Of a DNA stretch of 9,344 nucleotides, positions 7,324 to 9,344 are shown one piece after another. The stretch lies in the NCBI GenBank assembly GCA_964405075.1, contig CAYOMP010000111.1, positions 1 to 9,344 on the forward strand, read 5' to 3'. The DNA is from CAYOMP01 sp964405075. GTDB lineage: Bacteria > Bacillota > Clostridia > Lachnospirales > Lachnospiraceae. The position numbers were made by a program, and so were the translations under genes. Within the stretch, counting starts at the first letter, position 1. Each line of letters begins with the position of its first letter. The notes under the pieces were generated by a model. The model saw only the letters and a list, made by a program, of their open reading frames with translations, searched no databases and had not been told where the DNA came from.

Positions 7324-7330
7324 ACCTCAC
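7324..7330 (-). promoter_or_regulatory. Ribosome binding site deciding the uvrA-like start
   Basis: GTGAGGT ends 4 bases before the ATG at 7317-7319. The upstream in-frame TTG at 7341-7343 has nothing comparable, and translation from it would cross this site. Confidence 0.6.
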
Positions 7331-7360
7331 TTATTCTTATCAAATCTATTTATCATAGAT

Positions 7361-7391
7361 AGTGTATAGTCTCCCCTTACGGTAGAGTCAA
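7361..7391 (-). promoter_or_regulatory. MerR-type promoter of the uvrA-like gene (19-base spacer)
   Basis: On the minus strand -35 TTGACT (7386-7391) is followed by CTACCGTAAGGGGAGACTA (19 bases) and -10 TACACT (7361-7366). The spacer holds a partial dyad, with CTC near the -35 side and GAG near the -10 side and TACCGTA in the middle. A 19-base spacer with a centred dyad is the hallmark of promoters activated by MerR-family proteins. From memory, the layout closely matches the Bacillus bmr promoter controlled by BmrR (TTGACT, 19 bases, TACAGT). An alternative -10 TATACA (7363-7368) would give a normal 17-base spacer, so constitutive use is not excluded. Transcription would start near 7354. 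No MerR gene is in the window. Confidence 0.65.
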
Positions 7392-7432
7392 GATTAACAT
7401 CCATATTCTTTTAATATAACAATAGTTGTATA

Positions 7433-8044
7433 TTATTTGTCATCATCAGGCGCTTGTCCATTATGAGACAACCATTTGCATTCTGTAATTTCCATACAGG
7501 TAAATGTAGCCTTAAATGAAGAATTTTCAGGACTACATGCATAAATACCAAAAGAAATCTTATCCTTACCTTTCCACATATGACATATACGCATCTGACT
7601 ATAATTAATTCCATCCCTAGAACATTCAATACAATAATCATCTTCTCTACGACTAAATCGATACCACATTTCTTTAATTGATGCGTCAATAGCAGTTGTT
7701 GCCCAATCAGAATATCCATTATTAGTTACAACACTTCCTAAATGCTGAAATTGCTCATTTTCATACTCAATTGACCCTTTTAACCAGTTGTCACTGTCTA
7801 AATACATTACAATTCCACACTGGTCAAAACGATGTTTACTTTCAAACTCAGTTTTAACAATAAATGAAAAATACTTTTCTTCTGTACTCATTTGCAAAAC
7901 AGGTGCATTATCATTTCTAAAATGATAATATGTCCTTTGCCATAAATCAGTATGTGGTTTTGTAATAATTTCAATCTTATCCTTTTCCAGCAAAAACTTT
8001 TCCGGTTCCCTAGTCCACTTCAAATCACCAATATTGAATTCCAT
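7433..8044 (-). CDS. DUF1349 family protein (concanavalin-like fold)
   Basis: A 203-residue protein recognised as DUF1349, a lectin/glucanase-like beta-sandwich family. The characteristic stretches are present in order: a tryptophan-rich start (LKWTREPEKF), DLWQRTYYHFRNDNAPVL, the core FDQCGIVMYLDSDNWLKGSIEYE and VVTNNGYSDWAT. The usual family form is FDQAGL(M/V)V and NW(I/V)K(T/A)G(I/V)E. No signal peptide or membrane helix is visible, so it is probably cytosolic; a carbohydrate-binding or hydrolase-accessory role is often assumed but unproven. The longest frame starts at 8062, but AGGGGG (8053-8058) lies between that ATG and the ATG at 8042-8044, so the internal start is chosen. It begins 39 bases after the hydrolase stop, suggesting one transcript. 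No clear terminator follows. Confidence 0.85.
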   Translation of the reverse strand: MEFNIGDLKWTREPEKFLLEKDKIEIITKPHTDLWQRTYYHFRNDNAPVLQMSTEEKYFSFIVKTEFESKHRFDQCGIVMYLDSDNWLKGSIEYENEQFQHLGSVVTNNGYSDWATTAIDASIKEMWYRFSRREDDYCIECSRDGINYSQMRICHMWKGKDKISFGIYACSPENSSFKATFTCMEITECKWLSHNGQAPDDDK

Positions 8045-8052
8045 TCTTTTAT

Positions 8053-8058
8053 CCCCCT
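8053..8058 (-). promoter_or_regulatory. Ribosome binding site deciding the DUF1349 start
   Basis: AGGGGG, 8 bases before the ATG at 8042-8044 and just inside the longer frame that begins at 8062, which has no ribosome binding site of its own. Confidence 0.65.
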
Positions 8059-8083
8059 GCATTTATACAATATAAGTATATTT

Positions 8084-8788
8084 TTACATATTTTCAAAAA
8101 TTTTTGTTGCCCAATCTGATAAAACCTTCAATTGTTCAGGTGTATGAAACCAATGCTCTCCATCTTTCATTACTTGAAGCTTTGCCCCAAATTGATTAAT
8201 AAAATTATCAACTGTACGCATTTCCACTAAATTATCTTTATCTCCATACAAAATTCTAGTTGGAATATTCCACTTTTTAATAGGATGTTCCTGAATATAA
8301 GTATAATATTCCCAAGATAATGTCTGACCAAAATCTGTTTCTATTCTTTGCTCTTTTTCTAATCTTTCTGTAGTCACACCAGCCCATTTCATCATATTTG
8401 TAACCATATCATTCATATTTAATACAGGTGATACAAATAATGCATATTCCAAATTTTCATTTGCAAAACTCTGCATACTAAACCATGCACCGATACTATT
8501 ACCAAATAAAGCTACTCTCTTCCATTCCGCCTTAATATAATTCATAACATTTTGCAATTCCGGTATAGCGTGCCAAGGGTCAAAGCAATTCTTTTCTTCC
8601 TGACGTTCACCATGTTCTGGTAAATCTACGCTGCACACTTGCCAACCATATTTTTGTGCTATTGTAGCAAAAAGTTCTGCCTCTTCTTTGCAACCACCTT
8701 GTCCGTGTACAAAAAGAAATACCTTTTCCGATGGTTCCCCCCATATAATTATAGGTGTATTTTCTAACTTTAAATGTTTTTGTTTCAT
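8084..8788 (-). CDS. Alpha/beta hydrolase
   Basis: A 234-residue single-domain serine hydrolase. The oxyanion-loop motif HGQGG is at residues 28-32, the nucleophile elbow GNSIG at 96-100 (Ser98), the acid in GDKDN (probably Asp185) and the histidine in GEHWFH (His212), in the order and spacing expected. No signal peptide or membrane segment is seen, so it is cytosolic. The family covers esterases, lipases, thioesterases and peptidases; sequence alone does not give the substrate. GAGGG lies 8 bases before the ATG. The DUF1349 gene follows 39 bases after its stop, so the two are probably one operon. Upstream is a 122-base gap with a plus-strand hairpin, and I see no clear promoter there. Confidence 0.88.
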   Translation of the reverse strand: MKQKHLKLENTPIIIWGEPSEKVFLFVHGQGGCKEEAELFATIAQKYGWQVCSVDLPEHGERQEEKNCFDPWHAIPELQNVMNYIKAEWKRVALFGNSIGAWFSMQSFANENLEYALFVSPVLNMNDMVTNMMKWAGVTTERLEKEQRIETDFGQTLSWEYYTYIQEHPIKKWNIPTRILYGDKDNLVEMRTVDNFINQFGAKLQVMKDGEHWFHTPEQLKVLSDWATKIFENM

Positions 8789-8827
8789 TCTTTTCCCTCT
8801 TTCCTAATCAAATAAAACGCGACGTGC

Positions 8828-8852
8828 GAATGTGCTTTGCACATTCTTTTTT
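8828..8852 (+). terminator. Plus-strand terminator-like hairpin upstream of the hydrolase gene
   Basis: GAATGTGC and GCACATTC form a perfect 8-base-pair stem with a TTT loop, followed by T6 (8847-8852). As a rho-independent terminator it reads only on the plus strand, but no plus-strand gene ends here. On the minus strand the stem is preceded by A6 and followed by GC-rich sequence (GCACGTCGCG), then a T-rich stretch ten bases away, so termination of the oxidoreductase gene upstream is possible but atypical. The stretch 8818-8846 is clearly richer in GC than its surroundings. Confidence 0.6.
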
Positions 8853-8910
8853 CTATATACTCCAATATTTTTTAGTGTTATTTTTACCTATACCAATATC
8901 ATGTTTTTGA

Positions 8911-9344
8911 TTACAGAATTTTCTTATTATAATTATCTTCAAATTCTATTTCAAAAAGAAGTTGTTCCTCTAATGTTTTAGGAATATCTACCATTTTATT
9001 TTTCCACGAAGAGATGTACATTGCATTTGCTAATAACAAGCTATTAAATCCTTCTTTTCCATCTATTAACAATTCAGATTTTCCCTCGATACACTCAATG
9101 AAGTTCCTCAGTACTCCCTTATGGGCTGTATTCTCCTCAAAACACTCAATATCTTTCCAGTTTCCATATAATTTTGCGAAATGGTCCTTTGAGTTCTTTC
9201 TATATTCGCTTTCTTTAAACCCAAGCTCACATACCCTTAGCTTCCCATTCTCACAAACAAGCAATGCATCTTCCAAAGATATCTCCAATCTATTAATCCC
9301 TGGTGCCTCTCCCGTTGTGGCATAAAATACACCAGTTGCTCCAT
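8911..9344 (-). CDS. Gfo/Idh/MocA-family oxidoreductase (C-terminal part)
   Basis: The frame ends with TAA at 8911-8913 and stays open to the right edge, giving 144 residues of the C-terminal part. A TTG at 9286-9288 could be taken as a start, but the frame continues upstream through GATGVFYATTGEAPGINRLE, a typical family stretch (gatg-f-stgeapG-nR-EI). Further on, GKEGFNSLLLANAMYISSWKNKMVDIP matches the usual C-terminal helix and its end (sLl-Ai-eSa--gk-V-lP). These enzymes are NAD(P)-dependent dehydrogenases or, in some cases, glycoside hydrolases acting on sugars, inositols or sugar derivatives. The nucleotide-binding and catalytic residues lie in the missing N-terminal part, so the substrate is unknown. 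It may belong to a carbohydrate cluster extending beyond the window. Confidence 0.82.
   Translation of the reverse strand, partial: GATGVFYATTGEAPGINRLEISLEDALLVCENGKLRVCELGFKESEYRKNSKDHFAKLYGNWKDIECFEENTAHKGVLRNFIECIEGKSELLIDGKEGFNSLLLANAMYISSWKNKMVDIPKTLEEQLLFEIEFEDNYNKKIL

Noticed and set aside
7411..7719. Minus-strand 102-codon frame overlapping the DUF1349 gene
   Set aside because: It lies out of frame inside a gene with clear family motifs and has no ribosome binding site or recognisable domain.
8911..9288. Oxidoreductase fragment as a complete 125-residue gene starting at TTG 9288
   Set aside because: The frame is open to the window edge and the upstream codons encode conserved family sequence, so this is the end of a longer gene.
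9014..9325. Plus-strand 103-codon frame opposite the oxidoreductase
   Set aside because: Antisense of a recognisable Gfo/Idh/MocA C-terminal part; serine/phenylalanine-rich translation typical of an antisense shadow.

Overview
This is an AT-rich window in which every gene I can support lies on the minus strand. Low GC, strong AGGAGG-type ribosome binding sites, a flavin reductase-rubredoxin fusion of the kind known from anaerobes, and a chemoreceptor-like membrane protein all suggest an anaerobic Firmicute, probably a clostridium or Lachnospiraceae member. The assignment is inferred from gene content and composition, not from a marker gene.

Layout, left to right (transcription runs right to left). 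At 1-560 is the N-terminal part of a membrane sensor, probably a methyl-accepting chemotaxis protein, cut by the window edge. At 695-1903 is a stand-alone HHxxxDG acyltransferase of the condensation/alcohol acetyltransferase type, and just upstream of it a TetR-family regulator (2081-2662) with a clear promoter. At 2940-3560 is a flavin reductase-rubredoxin fusion (high-molecular-weight rubredoxin, Hrb type). It has a strong terminator behind it and a striking 42-base near-palindrome over its promoter and leader. At 3784-4725 is a CorA-family Mg2+ transporter. A 341-base gap follows, holding a candidate corA promoter, an 18-base palindrome and a terminator. At 5067-7319 is a short UvrA-type ABC ATPase that lacks the UvrB-binding domain. 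It is preceded by a promoter with the long 19-base spacer typical of MerR-family control. At 7433-8044 and 8084-8788 are a DUF1349 protein and an alpha/beta hydrolase, probably co-transcribed. At 8911-9344 is the C-terminal part of a Gfo/Idh/MocA-type oxidoreductase, cut by the right edge.

How the genes fit together. The TetR gene may control the neighbouring acyltransferase. The Hrb-type protein probably feeds electrons to a flavodiiron protein encoded elsewhere, for O2 or NO detoxification. The short UvrA with a MerR-like promoter looks like an inducible stress or drug-response gene rather than the housekeeping repair gene. The three right-hand genes suggest carbohydrate or glycoside metabolism, but only loosely.

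I see no transposase, integrase, CRISPR array, tRNA or rRNA. The most interesting signals are regulatory: the MerR-type promoter of the short uvrA paralogue and the palindrome over the Hrb promoter. I found no convincing evidence of a wholly new multi-gene system. Three CDS starts were moved inward from the longest open frame (TetR, UvrA, DUF1349) because the only good ribosome binding site sits before the internal ATG.
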